Source of the DNA: Nocardioides ochotonae
Lineage (GTDB): Bacteria; Actinomycetota; Actinomycetes; Propionibacteriales; Nocardioidaceae
Direction of reading: 5' to 3'
Length of the DNA stretch: 64,000 nucleotides
NCBI RefSeq assembly: GCF_011420305.2
Contig: NZ_CP061769.1
Span: 4,141,001-4,205,000, forward strand
Part shown: in pieces, positions 1 through 8,895 of the stretch
How positions within the stretch are numbered: the first letter of the stretch is position 1
How the letters are laid out: the number at the start of each line of letters is the position of its first letter
The notes under the pieces: generated by a model
What the model was told of the DNA's origin: nothing
What the model saw: only the letters and a program-made list of their open reading frames with translations
Databases searched by the model: none
Program-made: the position numbers and the translations under genes

Positions 1-1042
1 AGAGCCCGCCGACCACGACCGCGGTGCCGAGGACGACCCGGCGCGCCTGCGCCGGCGTCCCGCCGGCGGCCGTGACCAGGGCGATCGTGCGTGCCTGACG
101 CCGCGCCCCGACCGCGAACGCCGGCCCGGCCAGCAGCACGACCTCGAGCAGGATCATGACCACCACCAGCGCGATGATCGTCGGGACCACGTCGTCGTCG
201 TACGTCGCGAAGGCGAGCGCCTCGGCCGGCGGGTCCTCGACCACCGCGCGGGAGAGCACGTAGGCGCCCAGGGCGTTCAGGGTCCGCACCTCCTGCCACG
301 TGACCGGTCCGCCGCCGACCAGCCAGGTGCTGGTCCGGGGCGGGTCGTCCGCGTCCTTCGCGGCGGGCGCCAAGGAGCCGGGCAGGCCGACGAGCTGTTC
401 CCAGGGGCCGCGCGCGGCATCGTGGGCGATCCCCACCACGCTCAGGGCGCGCCGCTCCACCCCGTCCGGGCCGAGCACGCCGATCTCGTCCCCGACGGCG
501 AGGCCGCGCTCGGCCAACGGCTCGGTGATCACGACCTCGTCGATCGAGCGTGCGAAGCGACCGGCGGTCAGGTCGAAGAGTCCCTCCGCGAGCGGGTCGG
601 CCGCGTCGAGCTCGTTCGCGCCGGCGCTGACGACGCCGTCCCGCGTGGCCACGAGCACCTCGGAGTACCTCGTCTCCAGCGCCGGCACGTCCCGGCCCAG
701 GGCCTCGCGCACCTGCGCGAGGGTGGGGCGGTCCCGGCGGGGCCTGGTCGCCCACCCGCCGCTCGTGTCGGGGTCGACGCCCTGCTCGACGTCGACGACC
801 CCGTCCTCCACCACGATCTGGGCGTCCGCGGCTCCCAGCCGGCGATCGAGCCCCTCCCGGGTGGAGACGTCGGCGGTGCGGAGCACGACGGCGGTCGCGG
901 TGACCGCGAGGACCGGCAGCATGATCATCACGACCATCAGGACCGCGCGCCGCTTGGCGCGCCAGGACTCGCGCCAGGCCAGCCGGACCGCGACGCGCCA
1001 ACCGCCCGCCCAGCCGGAGAGGCGGCCGGCCCGTGCGCGCAT
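1..1042 (-). CDS. FtsX-like ABC exporter permease, N-terminal part (runs off window)
   Basis: Membrane subunit of a MacB/LolCDE-style ABC exporter. Only the first ~347 codons lie in the window. Reading the minus strand from the ATG at 1042, the protein starts with a basic stretch, has one membrane helix near residues 34-54, a long extracytoplasmic region (about 55-285, MacB periplasmic-like), and a second hydrophobic helix near 286-310 where the FtsX core begins. The ATG overlaps the stop of the upstream ATPase by 4 bases (ATGA), so the two are translationally coupled. Last seen gene of the operon PadR, 51-aa protein, ATPase, permease. The substrate cannot be told; PadR control suggests drug or lipid/peptide export. 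Confidence 0.85.
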   Translation of the reverse strand, partial: MRARAGRLSGWAGGWRVAVRLAWRESWRAKRRAVLMVVMIMLPVLAVTATAVVLRTADVSTREGLDRRLGAADAQIVVEDGVVDVEQGVDPDTSGGWATRPRRDRPTLAQVREALGRDVPALETRYSEVLVATRDGVVSAGANELDAADPLAEGLFDLTAGRFARSIDEVVITEPLAERGLAVGDEIGVLGPDGVERRALSVVGIAHDAARGPWEQLVGLPGSLAPAAKDADDPPRTSTWLVGGGPVTWQEVRTLNALGAYVLSRAVVEDPPAEALAFATYDDDVVPTIIALVVVMILLEVVLLAGPAFAVGARRQARTIALVTAAGGTPAQARRVVLGTAVVVGGL

Positions 1043-1761
1043 CACTGGACGTGCCTGGGGCCGAGCAGGCCCTCCACCGAGGCATTGCCGCTCTCGTCGA
1101 CGATCACGCCGTCGCGCAGGAACACCACCCGGTCCGCCCAGGCCGCGTGCCGCGCCTCGTGGGTCACCATCATCACGGCGGCGCCCGCGTCGCAGCGCGA
1201 GCGGAGCAGGCGCAGGATCTCCTCGCCCGCCTCGCTGTCGAGGGCGCCGGTCGGCTCGTCGGCCAGCATCAGACGCCGCTCGCCGACCAGCGCGCGGGCG
1301 ATCGCGACCCGCTGCTGCTGGCCGCCGGACATGTCGTCGGGGAACCGGTCGGCCAGGTGCTCGACGCCGACCTCCGCCAGCACCTCGAGCGCCTCGGCCC
1401 GCGCCGCCCGGCGGCGTACGCCGTCCAGCTCGCGGGGCAGGGCGACGTTCTCGGCGGCGGTCAGCGCCGGGATCAGGTTGAAGTCCTGGAAGACGTAGCC
1501 GATCGAGGTGCGCCGCAGCCGGGCCCGCGAGGCGGGGCCGAGACCGGCCAGCTCCACGCCCTCGACCCGGACGGTGCCGGTGGTCGGCTCGTCCAGGCCG
1601 CCGGCCAGCGTGAGCAGGGTCGACTTGCCCGAGCCGGACGGACCCATCACCGCGACCAACTCGCCGGGAGCGACCTCGAGACTGATGCCGCGCAACGCGT
1701 GCACCTCGGCGATTCCGCTGCCGTGCACGCGGGTGAGCCCCTCCAGCGACAGCACGCTCAT
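1042..1761 (-). CDS. ABC transporter ATP-binding protein (MacB/LolD type)
   Basis: 239-aa nucleotide-binding subunit that powers the FtsX-like permease next to it. Walker A GPSGSGKST lies at about residues 40-48, the signature MSGGQQQR in the middle, Walker B LMLADEPT just after, followed by an H-loop VTHEARHA. The length and the LolD-like signature with extra glutamines are typical of exporters that pair with FtsX permeases. Start ATG overlaps the stop of the small upstream gene by 4 bases and its own stop overlaps the permease start by 4, so all four genes form one operon. Confidence 0.93.
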   Translation of the reverse strand: MSVLSLEGLTRVHGSGIAEVHALRGISLEVAPGELVAVMGPSGSGKSTLLTLAGGLDEPTTGTVRVEGVELAGLGPASRARLRRTSIGYVFQDFNLIPALTAAENVALPRELDGVRRRAARAEALEVLAEVGVEHLADRFPDDMSGGQQQRVAIARALVGERRLMLADEPTGALDSEAGEEILRLLRSRCDAGAAVMMVTHEARHAAWADRVVFLRDGVIVDESGNASVEGLLGPRHVQ

Positions 1762-1913
1762 CGGCCGGACTCCTCGTCGCGCTCGCCGGCCGGGGCCGGG
1801 GCTCGGCCCGGCGCTTGGGCGGGCTCGCGCAACCGGTCGCGCGCCTGCTCCAGCCAGTGGCGCTCGGCGCGACGCATCGCGATCACGGCCTCCGAGCCCA
1901 GTCGCTCGCTCAT
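1758..1913 (-). CDS. 51-aa small charged protein in ABC exporter operon
   Basis: Short open frame that begins with an ATG overlapping the PadR stop by 4 bases and ends with a TGA overlapping the ATPase ATG by 4 bases. These perfect overlaps on both sides are the main support for it being translated. The N-terminal 30 residues are highly charged and helix-prone (MSERLGSEAV, then RRAERHWLEQARDRLRE); the tail is Pro/Ala/Glu-rich. I recognise no family. A longer frame reading back to 2018 exists but would overlap PadR deeply. It may be an accessory factor of the exporter or a coupling peptide. Confidence 0.6.
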   Translation of the reverse strand: MSERLGSEAVIAMRRAERHWLEQARDRLREPAQAPGRAPAPAGERDEESGR

Positions 1914-2500
1914 CGCCGCACCTGCTTGGCGGGCCGCGACGCAGGCGCCGGCTGCGGCGTACCGGCCGGGCGGGCGAGCGCCGCGCGGCGCACCCGGGCC
2001 TCGGTGTGGTCCAGCCACCGAATCTCGGCCTCGGCGGCGAAGACCAGCGAGTCCAGGACCAGGCTCCAGGCCAGGTCGCCGACGTCCTGCTGATCCGGGG
2101 CCGTGCGCTTGAGCCGGGTGTAGTCCTGCAGCGCGCCCATCGTGGCGACCCGCTGCTGCTGGATCACCGCGGCGACGTCGACGCCGGAGACGGTCACGGC
2201 CAGCGCCAGCTTGATCGCGAGCTCGTCGCGCGGGGGCTGGCTACGACTGACCGGGGTCGTGAACCAGCTGCGGGCCTCCTCGTGCCCGGCCTCGGTCAGC
2301 GCGTAGTGGACGTGACCGCCCTCGTCCGCGCCGGCGGCGACCACCAGGCCGTCGCGCTCGAGCCGGGTCAGGGTCGTGTACACCTGCCCCACGTTGAGCG
2401 GCCAGGTCGCCCCGGTGCGCCGTTCGAACTCGGCGCGGAGCTGGTAGCCGTACATCGGCCCCTGCTCCAGCAGGGCCAGCAGGGCGTTCTTGACCGACAT
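1910..2500 (-). CDS. PadR family transcriptional regulator
   Basis: 196-aa DNA-binding repressor. The N-terminal PadR winged helix (SVKNALLALLEQGPMYGYQL, then GQVYTTLTRLERDGLV) covers residues 1-80 and a helical dimerisation domain follows, so it resembles the Vir-like two-domain PadR group. The open frame extends to 2644, but the ATG at 2500 is preferred because it gives the family N-terminus and has an AAGGTGG ribosome site 7 bases upstream. It is the first gene of the exporter operon and probably represses it; GTATAC and TATGCATA palindromes lie 34-51 bases upstream. Confidence 0.92.
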   Translation of the reverse strand: MSVKNALLALLEQGPMYGYQLRAEFERRTGATWPLNVGQVYTTLTRLERDGLVVAAGADEGGHVHYALTEAGHEEARSWFTTPVSRSQPPRDELAIKLALAVTVSGVDVAAVIQQQRVATMGALQDYTRLKRTAPDQQDVGDLAWSLVLDSLVFAAEAEIRWLDHTEARVRRAALARPAGTPQPAPASRPAKQVRR

Positions 2501-2533
2501 CGCGGACCACCTTCTGTCTCGGTTGCCGCGACC

Positions 2534-2551
2534 GTATACCGGATATGCATA
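2534..2551. promoter_or_regulatory. candidate PadR operator
   Basis: Two AT-rich perfect palindromes, GTATAC (2534-2539) and TATGCATA (2544-2551), sit in an otherwise GC-rich promoter region just upstream of padR. PadR proteins commonly bind such ATAC/GTAT or ATGCAT elements and repress their own operons. Assignment is by position and base composition only. Confidence 0.45.
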
Positions 2552-2569
2552 CCGCGTATAGAGATTCGG

Positions 2570-2686
2570 TTGAATCGAGGGTTTGGACCGTTGAGTCGAG
2601 GGTTGGAACCGTCGAGTCGAGGGTTTGGACCGGACCGGCCGCACGAAGTCTCGACTCGACCGTCAGAAGTCTCGACTCAACGGTAG
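2570..2686. repeat. five-unit 21-bp repeat array (three direct, two inverted)
   Basis: Three head-to-tail 21-bp units at 2570-2590, 2591-2611 and 2612-2632 carry the core TYGARTCGAGGG. After a 12-base spacer, two further 21-bp units (2645-2665 and 2666-2686) carry the core in reverse orientation (GAAGTCTCGACTC). CCGTTGAGTCGAG (2588-2600) is perfectly complementary to 2671-2683, and 2609-2621 matches 2650-2662 at 12 of 13, so a nested stem-loop is possible. The last unit overlaps the final codons of the phosphatase gene. It could be a terminator, a cooperative operator upstream of the PadR operon, or both. Confidence 0.8.
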
Positions 2687-3366
2687 GTAAGCAGGTCCCC
2701 GGCGAGGTGGGGGTGCTCGTTGAAGCTCAGCAGGCGGGGGCCGGTGGAGCCGACGACGATCCGGGTGACGCCGGAGTTGACGACCACGGTGTTGAAGCGC
2801 GACCAGAGGTGGGCGGTCAGCGCCGCGTCCCCGTCCCCCGCGCCACCCACCAGCGTCGCCACGGCGGCGGCGACCGGGCCGCCGGAGGTCACCGCGACGA
2901 CGACCTCGCCGCTACCGGCGCGGGCGGTCGCGCGGCCCAGGGACCCACGCACGCGGCCCAGGAACGCCGGCCAGGACTCGTCGTACTCCGCGTCGTGGGT
3001 GCCCGCGCACCAGCGCGCGGTGGCGCGCTCGAAGGCCGCTTGGAAGGCGCGGCGGTCAAGCTCCGCATGCGGTACGCCGGGGTCCGCCGCGACCACGGCG
3101 AGGTGGTCGAACTCGTCCCAGCCGGCATCCACCTCGGCACCCGCGGGGTCCCACTCCGGGGCCCCGGCGGCTCCCTCGAGCATCGCCTCGAGCGTCTCAC
3201 GGTGCCGGCGCATGTCGCCGCGCAGCAGCGCGGTGGGCACGATCCCGCGCGCGGCCAGGTCGGCGCCCAGCGCGCGCCCCTGCTCCCAGCCCGCGGGCGA
3301 CAGCACGTCGTAGTCGTCGGCCCCGAAGGAGGCCTGGCCGTGGCGCACCAGCAGCAGGAGACCCAT
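2677..3366 (-). CDS. histidine phosphatase family protein (phosphoglycerate mutase-like)
   Basis: 229-aa member of the branch-2 histidine phosphatase superfamily. The phosphorylated-histidine motif LVRHGQAS is at residues 6-13; the second histidine block is less clear, near VAVTSGGPVAA, where a Gly-rich loop replaces the usual GH. The substrate cannot be told (cofactor-dependent mutase-like, SixA-like or a broad phosphatase). The open frame begins at 3489, but the ATG at 3366 gives the family N-terminus and has a TAGCGT -10 box 8 bases upstream, indicating a leaderless mRNA. It appears to be monocistronic. Confidence 0.85.
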   Translation of the reverse strand: MGLLLLVRHGQASFGADDYDVLSPAGWEQGRALGADLAARGIVPTALLRGDMRRHRETLEAMLEGAAGAPEWDPAGAEVDAGWDEFDHLAVVAADPGVPHAELDRRAFQAAFERATARWCAGTHDAEYDESWPAFLGRVRGSLGRATARAGSGEVVVAVTSGGPVAAAVATLVGGAGDGDAALTAHLWSRFNTVVVNSGVTRIVVGSTGPRLLSFNEHPHLAGDLLTYR

Positions 3367-3374
3367 GCGCCCGC

Positions 3375-3380
3375 ACGCTA
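3375..3380 (-). promoter_or_regulatory. -10 box of leaderless promoter for histidine phosphatase
   Basis: TAGCGT on the minus strand, with 8 bases between it and the ATG at 3366, so transcription would start at or next to the start codon. Upstream on the same strand is a perfect palindrome GCGCAATTGCGC (3431-3442). Confidence 0.5.
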
Positions 3381-3493
3381 GAGCATCGCCGCGGCCACCC
3401 TCGTCGACGACTGCGCACATGTACTTCTCCGCGCAATTGCGCAGTTGCGTGCAACCCGCGGCCGAGCCCGCCACAACACCCCCCGACACACCA

Positions 3494-3531
3494 ACCGGCG
3501 CCGACCCCGCTGATGCGGGACCGGCGCCGGT
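3494..3531 (-). terminator. hairpin terminator downstream of fadJ
   Basis: Strong interrupted hairpin: CCGGCGCCG pairs with its complement at 3521-3530, with an inner stem CCCGC/GCGGG around a TGAT loop. It lies about 20 bases past the fadJ stop. No T-tract is seen, as is common in actinobacteria. Confidence 0.6.
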
Positions 3532-3550
3532 CAGGGAGTGCGGGCTGCGA

Positions 3551-5758
3551 TCAGGCCGGGAACGACCCGCCGCTGGCGGCGAGCTCGCGCAGGTACGCCG
3601 TGGGGCGGAAGCGGTCGCCGTACTTCTCGGCCAGCTCGTCGGCGCGGGCCACGAAGGCGGCCAGGCCGATCTCGCCGTCGGCGCCCTCGTAGCCGGTCAT
3701 GAACTGCGCCGCGCCGCCGGTCATGGGCGGGAAGCCGATGCCCATGATCGAGCCGATGTTGGCGGCCGCAGCGGAGGTGATCACGCCCTCCTCGAAGCAC
3801 TTCGCGGTCTCGAGCGCCTCCGCGAACAGCATCCGGTCCTTGCAGTCCTGGATCGAGGGCTGCTCCTCGGCGACCGGGAACAGCTCGGCCAGCCCCGACC
3901 AGATCGAGCCGCGCTTGCCGGACTCGTCGTAGTCGTAGAAGCCCTTGCCGCGCAGCCGCCCGGGGCGACCCGCCTCGATCATCCTGTCCACCACGACGGT
4001 GCCCGGGTGGGCGTCGTACGTCGAGCCGTCGCGCTCGGCGGCGGCCTTGGTCGCGGCGGCGATCTTCGACATCAGCTCCAGGTTGAGCTCGTCGGAGAGC
4101 TGCAGCACCGGGGCCGGGTAGCCGGCCTGGGTGGTGGCCCGCTCGATGGTCCAGGGCTGCACGCCCTCGGCGAGCATCGCCATGCCCTCGTTGACCATGA
4201 ACCCGATGACCCGCGAGGTGTAGAAGCCGCGGCTGTCGTTGACCACGATCGGGGTCTTGCGGATCTGCTGGACCACGTCGTAGGCCTTGGCCAGCGCGAC
4301 GTCGGAGGTCTCCTTGCCGCGGATGATCTCCACCAGCGGCATCTTGTCGACCGGCGAGAAGAAGTGCAGGCCGATGAAGTCCGCCGGGCGGTCCACGCCA
4401 GTGGCGAGCTCGCTGATCGGCAGGGTGGAGGTGTTGGAGCACAGCAGCGCGTCGTCGTTGACGTACGGCGCGACCTCGGCGAACACCTTCGCCTTGAGCT
4501 CGGGGTCCTCGAAGACCGCCTCGATCACCAGGTCGCAGCCGGCGAGGTCGGAGGCGTCCCCGGTGGGCAGGATCCGGTCGAGCAGCTCCTGGCTCTTCTC
4601 CTCGGTGAGCTTGCCGCGGCCGACCGCCTTGGCGTTGATCTTCTCGGAGTAGGCCTTGCCCTTGGCGGCGTTCTCGGCCGAGACGTCCTTGAGCACGACC
4701 TGCATGCCGGCGCGGGCGCAGACGTAGGCGATGCCGGCGCCCATCATGCCGGCGCCGAGGACGCCGACCTTGGTGGCCTTCCACGGCTCGATGCCCTGCG
4801 GGCGCAGCGAGCCGGACTTGATCGCCTGGAGGTCGAAGAAGAACGCCTGGATCATGTTCTTGGCGCCCTGGTTGATCACCAGGTTGGTGAGGTAGCGCGA
4901 CTCGATGCGCGAGGCGGTGTCGAAGTCGACCTGCGCGCCCTCGACCGCGGCGGACAGGATCGCGCGGGTGGCGGGGTAGACCGCACCCTTGGTCTGCTTG
5001 CGCAGCAGCGCCGGGAACGCCGGCAGGAAGCCGGCGAGCGCCGGGGACTTCGGAGTGCCGCCGGGCATCTTGTAGCCCTTGGCGTCCCACGGGTTCTGCG
5101 AGGCCTCGGGGTTGGCCGCGATCCACGCCTTCGCGGCGGGGAGCAGGTCCTCGCGCGAGGCGACGAGCTCGTCGATGAGGCCCTTCTCCTTCGCGGCGGC
5201 CGGCTTGAACTGGGCGCCGGTGAGCAGCACCTCCATCAGGCCGGACTGCAGGCCGAGCAGGCGCACGATCCGGGTGACGCCGCCGCCGCCGGGCAGCAGG
5301 CCGAGGGTCGCCTCGGGCAGGCCGAGGGCGATCTTGGGGTCGTCGACCGCGATGCGGTGGTTGCAGGCCAGGCAGATCTCGAAGCCGCCGCCGAGCGCGG
5401 CGCCGTTGATGGCGGCGACGACCGGGCGCGGGAAGGTCTCGAGGCGACGCAGATCGGCCTTGATGCCCTCGGCCATCTCGAAAACGTTCTGCGCGTCGTC
5501 CTTGGTCGCGGTGACCATGCTCTTGAGGTTGCCGCCGGCGAAGAAGGTCTTCTTGGCGCTGGCCACGACGACGCCGGTGATCGACTCGGGGTCGGCCTCC
5601 AGCTCGGCGTACAGGCGGTCGATGGCCTCGGCCATCGACGACTTGTACAGCTCGTTCATGGTGTTGGCGCTCGCCGTGGGGTCGTCGAGGGTCAGGGTGA
5701 CGATGCCGTCGGCGTCGCGCTCGTAGCGGACGGCCGACTCAGTGGTGGTGGTGCTCAT
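3551..5758 (-). CDS. fadJ: 3-hydroxyacyl-CoA dehydrogenase / enoyl-CoA hydratase (beta-oxidation alpha subunit)
   Basis: 735-aa multifunctional enzyme that hydrates trans-2-enoyl-CoA and oxidises the 3-hydroxyacyl-CoA with NAD+. The N-terminal crotonase domain (about 10-200) has the oxyanion loop [14 protein letters not shown] near 118-131 and [13 protein letters not shown] near 148-160. The dehydrogenase domain opens with the Rossmann motif [13 protein letters not shown] at 332-344 and carries the catalytic His segment [17 protein letters not shown]; a C-terminal dehydrogenase repeat follows. Length matches FadB/FadJ. ATG at 5758 follows the thiolase stop by 33 bases, so fadA-fadJ form the usual two-subunit operon, read in that order. 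Likely regulated with fadA from 7064-7082. Confidence 0.96.
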   Translation of the reverse strand: MSTTTTESAVRYERDADGIVTLTLDDPTASANTMNELYKSSMAEAIDRLYAELEADPESITGVVVASAKKTFFAGGNLKSMVTATKDDAQNVFEMAEGIKADLRRLETFPRPVVAAINGAALGGGFEICLACNHRIAVDDPKIALGLPEATLGLLPGGGGVTRIVRLLGLQSGLMEVLLTGAQFKPAAAKEKGLIDELVASREDLLPAAKAWIAANPEASQNPWDAKGYKMPGGTPKSPALAGFLPAFPALLRKQTKGAVYPATRAILSAAVEGAQVDFDTASRIESRYLTNLVINQGAKNMIQAFFFDLQAIKSGSLRPQGIEPWKATKVGVLGAGMMGAGIAYVCARAGMQVVLKDVSAENAAKGKAYSEKINAKAVGRGKLTEEKSQELLDRILPTGDASDLAGCDLVIEAVFEDPELKAKVFAEVAPYVNDDALLCSNTSTLPISELATGVDRPADFIGLHFFSPVDKMPLVEIIRGKETSDVALAKAYDVVQQIRKTPIVVNDSRGFYTSRVIGFMVNEGMAMLAEGVQPWTIERATTQAGYPAPVLQLSDELNLELMSKIAAATKAAAERDGSTYDAHPGTVVVDRMIEAGRPGRLRGKGFYDYDESGKRGSIWSGLAELFPVAEEQPSIQDCKDRMLFAEALETAKCFEEGVITSAAAANIGSIMGIGFPPMTGGAAQFMTGYEGADGEIGLAAFVARADELAEKYGDRFRPTAYLRELAASGGSFPA

Positions 5759-5791
5759 CGCTGTATGGGTTCCTTCGGTTCGAGGGGCCGG

Positions 5792-7003
5792 TCAGACGAT
5801 CTCGACGATGGTGGCGATGCCCATGCCGCCGCCCACGCAGAGCGTGGCGAGGCCACGGCGCAGGTCGCGGCGGCGCAGCTCGTCGACGAGGGTGCCGAGG
5901 ATCATCGCCCCGGTCGCGCCGAGCGGGTGGCCCATGGCGATCGCGCCACCGTTGACGTTGGTGATCTCGTCGGTGATGCCCATGTCGCGCATGAACCGCA
6001 TCGCGACGGCGGCGAACGCCTCGTTGATCTCGAACAGGTCGATGTCGGAGACCTCGAGACCGGCCTTGGCGAGCGCCTTGCGCGCCGCCGGGGCCGGGCC
6101 GGTGAGCATGATCGTGGGGTCGGCGCCGGAGACGGCGGTGGCGATGATCCGGGCCTTCGGGGTCAGGCCGAGCTGCTGGCCGACCTCCTCGGAGCCGATC
6201 GCGACCAGGGCCGCACCGTCGACGATGCCGGAGGAGTTGCCGGCGTGGTGGACGTGGTTGATCCGCTCCACCCAGTGGTACTTCTCCAGAGCCACGTCGT
6301 CGAAGCCGGCGTCCGCGCCGATCTGCGCGAAGCTCGGGCGCAGCCCGGAGAGGCTCTCCACGCTGGTGTCGGGGCGGATCAGCTCGTCGGTGGCCAGCAC
6401 GGTCAGGCCGTTGATGTCCTTGACCGGTACGACGGAGTCGGCGAAGTAGCCGTTGGCCCAGGCCTTGGCCGCGCGGTGGTTGGACTGCGCAGCGTAGGCG
6501 TCGACGTCCTCGCGGCTCCAGCCACCGAGCGTGGCGATCAGGTCGGCACCGATGCCCTGCGGGACGAAGCCCGACTTCAGCGCGGTGGCCGGGTCGGAGG
6601 CCCAGGCGCCACCGTCGGAGCCCATCGCGACGCGGCTCATCGACTCCACGCCGCCGGCGAGGATCAGGTCCTCGAAGCCGCCGCGCACGCGGGACGCCGC
6701 CTGGTTGACCGCCTCGAGCCCGGAGGCGCAGAAGCGGTTGAGCTGGACGCCCGCGACGGTGTCGGGGTAGCCGGCCGCGAGCGCCGCGGTCTTCGCGATG
6801 TCGCCGCCCTGGTCGCCGATGGGCGAGACGACACCGAGCACGACGTCGTCGACACGCTCGGGGTCGAAGGAGGGATTGCGGTCCTTGATCTCGTCGAGCA
6901 GCCCGACCACGAGGTCGACCGGCTTGACCTCGTGCAGCGAGCCCGCCGCCTTGCCCTTGCCCCGCGGCGTACGAATGTGGTCGTACACGAATGCTTCTGC
7001 CAT
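5792..7003 (-). CDS. fadA: acetyl-CoA C-acyltransferase (thiolase)
   Basis: 403-aa thiolase performing the last beta-oxidation step, cleaving 3-ketoacyl-CoA with CoA. The nucleophilic cysteine is C92 in [12 protein letters not shown], the HPLGATGA motif supplies the conserved histidine, and the C-terminal CVGGGMGIA gives the second catalytic cysteine. Full length for the family. Start ATG at 7003 has an AAGGAC ribosome site. It is the first gene of the fad operon and is divergent from a MerR regulator, with a perfect inverted repeat in the shared promoter region. Confidence 0.96.
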   Translation of the reverse strand: MAEAFVYDHIRTPRGKGKAAGSLHEVKPVDLVVGLLDEIKDRNPSFDPERVDDVVLGVVSPIGDQGGDIAKTAALAAGYPDTVAGVQLNRFCASGLEAVNQAASRVRGGFEDLILAGGVESMSRVAMGSDGGAWASDPATALKSGFVPQGIGADLIATLGGWSREDVDAYAAQSNHRAAKAWANGYFADSVVPVKDINGLTVLATDELIRPDTSVESLSGLRPSFAQIGADAGFDDVALEKYHWVERINHVHHAGNSSGIVDGAALVAIGSEEVGQQLGLTPKARIIATAVSGADPTIMLTGPAPAARKALAKAGLEVSDIDLFEINEAFAAVAMRFMRDMGITDEITNVNGGAIAMGHPLGATGAMILGTLVDELRRRDLRRGLATLCVGGGMGIATIVEIV

Positions 7004-7063
7004 GACCGTCCTTGCGAAAGATGTGTCGATGGTCGGGCCTCGGCCCGGGTTGGTCCCTTGATT

Positions 7064-7082
7064 GTGACACCATTAGTGTCAC
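7064..7082. promoter_or_regulatory. perfect inverted repeat, candidate operator for fad operon and MerR gene
   Basis: GTGACAC-N5-GTGTCAC, perfect 7-bp arms. Reading toward fadA, a TTGACC -35-like hexamer directly abuts the repeat and a CACAAT/AATCAA -10-like region follows, so the repeat fills the -35/-10 spacer of about 19 bases. That is the classic geometry of MerR-family operators, and a MerR gene lies just to the right. Confidence 0.65.
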
Positions 7083-7182
7083 GGTCAAGAGCAGCCAGGC
7101 AACTGGCCGCGTGTGACCTGGACCACGACCCCCGCGGGTGAGCCCGGGAGCAGGCCCGGCGCAGCAGGAGGGAAGGGCGGCG

Positions 7183-7962
7183 ATGACCCAGAGCGAGGCT
7201 TCCGAGCTGCTCACGCTGGATGAGCTCACGACGCGCATCGGCATGAGCGTGCGCAACGTGCGGTTCTACACCTCCAAGGGCCTGGTGCCGCCGCCCGTGC
7301 GGCGCGGCCGCTCGGGCTACTACGGCACCGACCACGTGGCCCGTCTCGAGCTGGTCCAGGAGCTCCAGGGCCACGGCTTCACCCTGGCCGCGATCGAGAA
7401 GTACGTCGCGGCGATCCCGGCCGACGCGACCCCCGAGGACATCGCGCTGCACCGCACCATGCTGGCGCCGTGGCAGGCCGACCAGCCCGACGAGATGACG
7501 CTGTCGGAGCTGGAGCGCCGCGCCGGGCGCACGCTCGCCGAGGACGACCTCGCGACCCTGTCGGCGCTGGGCATCGTGGTGCGCAACCGGCGCGGGCGCT
7601 ACGAGGTGTCGCTGCCCCAGCTCAGCGTGGGGCTCGGCCTGCTCGACCTGGGCTTCCCCACCGAGGCCGCGGTCGCCGCCGCCGGTGTGTACGCCGAGCA
7701 CGGGCGGGCGCTGGCCCGCGAGCTCAACGAGCTGTTCCGCACGATGGTGTGGCCGGTCTACAAGGAGGCCGGCACCTCCCCGGAGCGGATCCAGGAGGTC
7801 GTCGAGCGGCTCAAGCCGCTGTCGATCGCCAGCCTGGTGACCGCCTACGAGACGGCCATGGACGACCTCAAGCGCGAGCGGATCGCCGAGCGCGCCCGCC
7901 GCGCCGACCCGGACCCGGACGACGGGCCGCACGACGGACAGGTCCCCCGCGAGGCCTCCTAG
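7183..7962 (+). CDS. MerR family transcriptional regulator
   Basis: 259-aa regulator. The N-terminal MerR winged helix-turn-helix (LTLDELTTRIGMSVRNVRFY, then SKGLVPPPVRRGRSGYYG) covers roughly residues 9-75; the rest is a helical effector domain with no metal-binding cysteines, so it is unlikely to be a metal sensor. ATG at 7183 is chosen over 7138 because of the GGAGGGAAGG ribosome site. Its divergence from fadA/fadJ suggests it controls fatty acid degradation in response to an acyl-CoA, an inference from context only. Confidence 0.9.
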   Translation: MTQSEASELLTLDELTTRIGMSVRNVRFYTSKGLVPPPVRRGRSGYYGTDHVARLELVQELQGHGFTLAAIEKYVAAIPADATPEDIALHRTMLAPWQADQPDEMTLSELERRAGRTLAEDDLATLSALGIVVRNRRGRYEVSLPQLSVGLGLLDLGFPTEAAVAAAGVYAEHGRALARELNELFRTMVWPVYKEAGTSPERIQEVVERLKPLSIASLVTAYETAMDDLKRERIAERARRADPDPDDGPHDGQVPREAS

Positions 7963-7989
7963 CGGGAAGCGCCGCTTGCGGCTCGTTCC

Positions 7990-7995
7990 TAGGGT
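7990..7995 (+). promoter_or_regulatory. -10 box of leaderless promoter
   Basis: TAGGGT with 6 bases to the ATG at 8002, so the transcript should begin at the start codon of the NAD(P)-binding protein gene. Confidence 0.5.
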
Positions 7996-8001
7996 GGCCT
8001 C

Positions 8002-8892
8002 ATGACCCCGTCCCCCACCGTGCTCGTCACGGGCGCCACCGGCTTCGTCGGGCGCCGGCTGGTGCCCGCGCTCGTCGACAGCGGCCACCGGGTCAAGGCG
8101 ATGACCCGGCACCCGGAGACCTACGACGGTCCCGGCGAGCCGGTCTTCGGCGACGTGCACGACCCGGGCACGCTGGCCGACGCGCTGACGGACGTGGACG
8201 TCGCGATCTATCTCGTGCACTCCCTCGACGACGACGACTTCGAGCGCAAGGACGCCGACGCGGCACGAGGCTTCGGGCTCGCCGCGGCCGCCAACGGGGT
8301 GCGCCAGCTGGTCTACCTGGGCGGTCTCGGCGCCGAGGACGAGACGCTCTCCCCGCACCTGCGCTCGCGCCGGGAGGTCGAGCAGCTGCTCGGAGAGGGC
8401 GGCGTACCGGTCACCGCGCTGCGCGCCGCGATCGTGGTCGGGGCCGGCGGCATCTCCTGGGAGATGACCCGGCGGCTGGTCAAGAACCTGCCCGCGATGG
8501 TCGTCCCGCGCTGGGCCGCGACGCTCACCCAGCCGATCGCGATCGACGACGTGGTGCGCTACCTGGCCGGCGTGGTCGACAACGACCGGGCCGTGGGGCG
8601 GGTGCTGGAGATCGGCGGCGCCGACCAGCTGACCTACCTGGAGATGCTCCAGCAGGCGGCGCGCGAGATGCACGGGCGCCGGCTGCCGATCCTGCAGGCA
8701 CCGGTCGGTACGCCGGTGCTCTCGTCGTGGTGGATCACCCTGGTCACCGGCGTGGACACCACGACCGCCGCCAACCTGATCGAGTCGATGGGCAACAAGG
8801 TGGTGGTCACCGACCCCGCGATCCGCTCGATCGTGCCCGGGGAGCCGATGACGTACGCCGACGCGGTGCGCCAGGCGCTCGCGGAGGGCTGA
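8002..8892 (+). CDS. NAD(P)H-binding protein (NmrA/atypical SDR family)
   Basis: 296-aa Rossmann-fold protein. The nucleotide-binding motif GATGFVGRRLVPAL is at residues 10-23; the middle carries an atypical short-chain dehydrogenase pattern without a clear YxxxK catalytic pair, as in NmrA or complex I NDUFA9-like proteins. Its substrate is unknown; it may be an oxidoreductase or an NADP-sensing protein. It reads toward the CPBP protease gene, with only three bases between the two stops. There is no evident ribosome site; a -10 box 6 bases upstream indicates a leaderless start. Confidence 0.85.
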   Translation: MTPSPTVLVTGATGFVGRRLVPALVDSGHRVKAMTRHPETYDGPGEPVFGDVHDPGTLADALTDVDVAIYLVHSLDDDDFERKDADAARGFGLAAAANGVRQLVYLGGLGAEDETLSPHLRSRREVEQLLGEGGVPVTALRAAIVVGAGGISWEMTRRLVKNLPAMVVPRWAATLTQPIAIDDVVRYLAGVVDNDRAVGRVLEIGGADQLTYLEMLQQAAREMHGRRLPILQAPVGTPVLSSWWITLVTGVDTTTAANLIESMGNKVVVTDPAIRSIVPGEPMTYADAVRQALAEG

Positions 8893-8895
8893 GGC

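Noticed and set aside
2570..2686. CRISPR array
   Set aside because: Units are contiguous without spacers and two are inverted; no cas genes nearby.
3365..7141. 1258-codon open frame on the plus strand
   Set aside because: It is antisense to fadJ and fadA. High GC leaves stop-free frames opposite real genes; the translation is Arg/Gly/Asp/Val-rich with no family motif.
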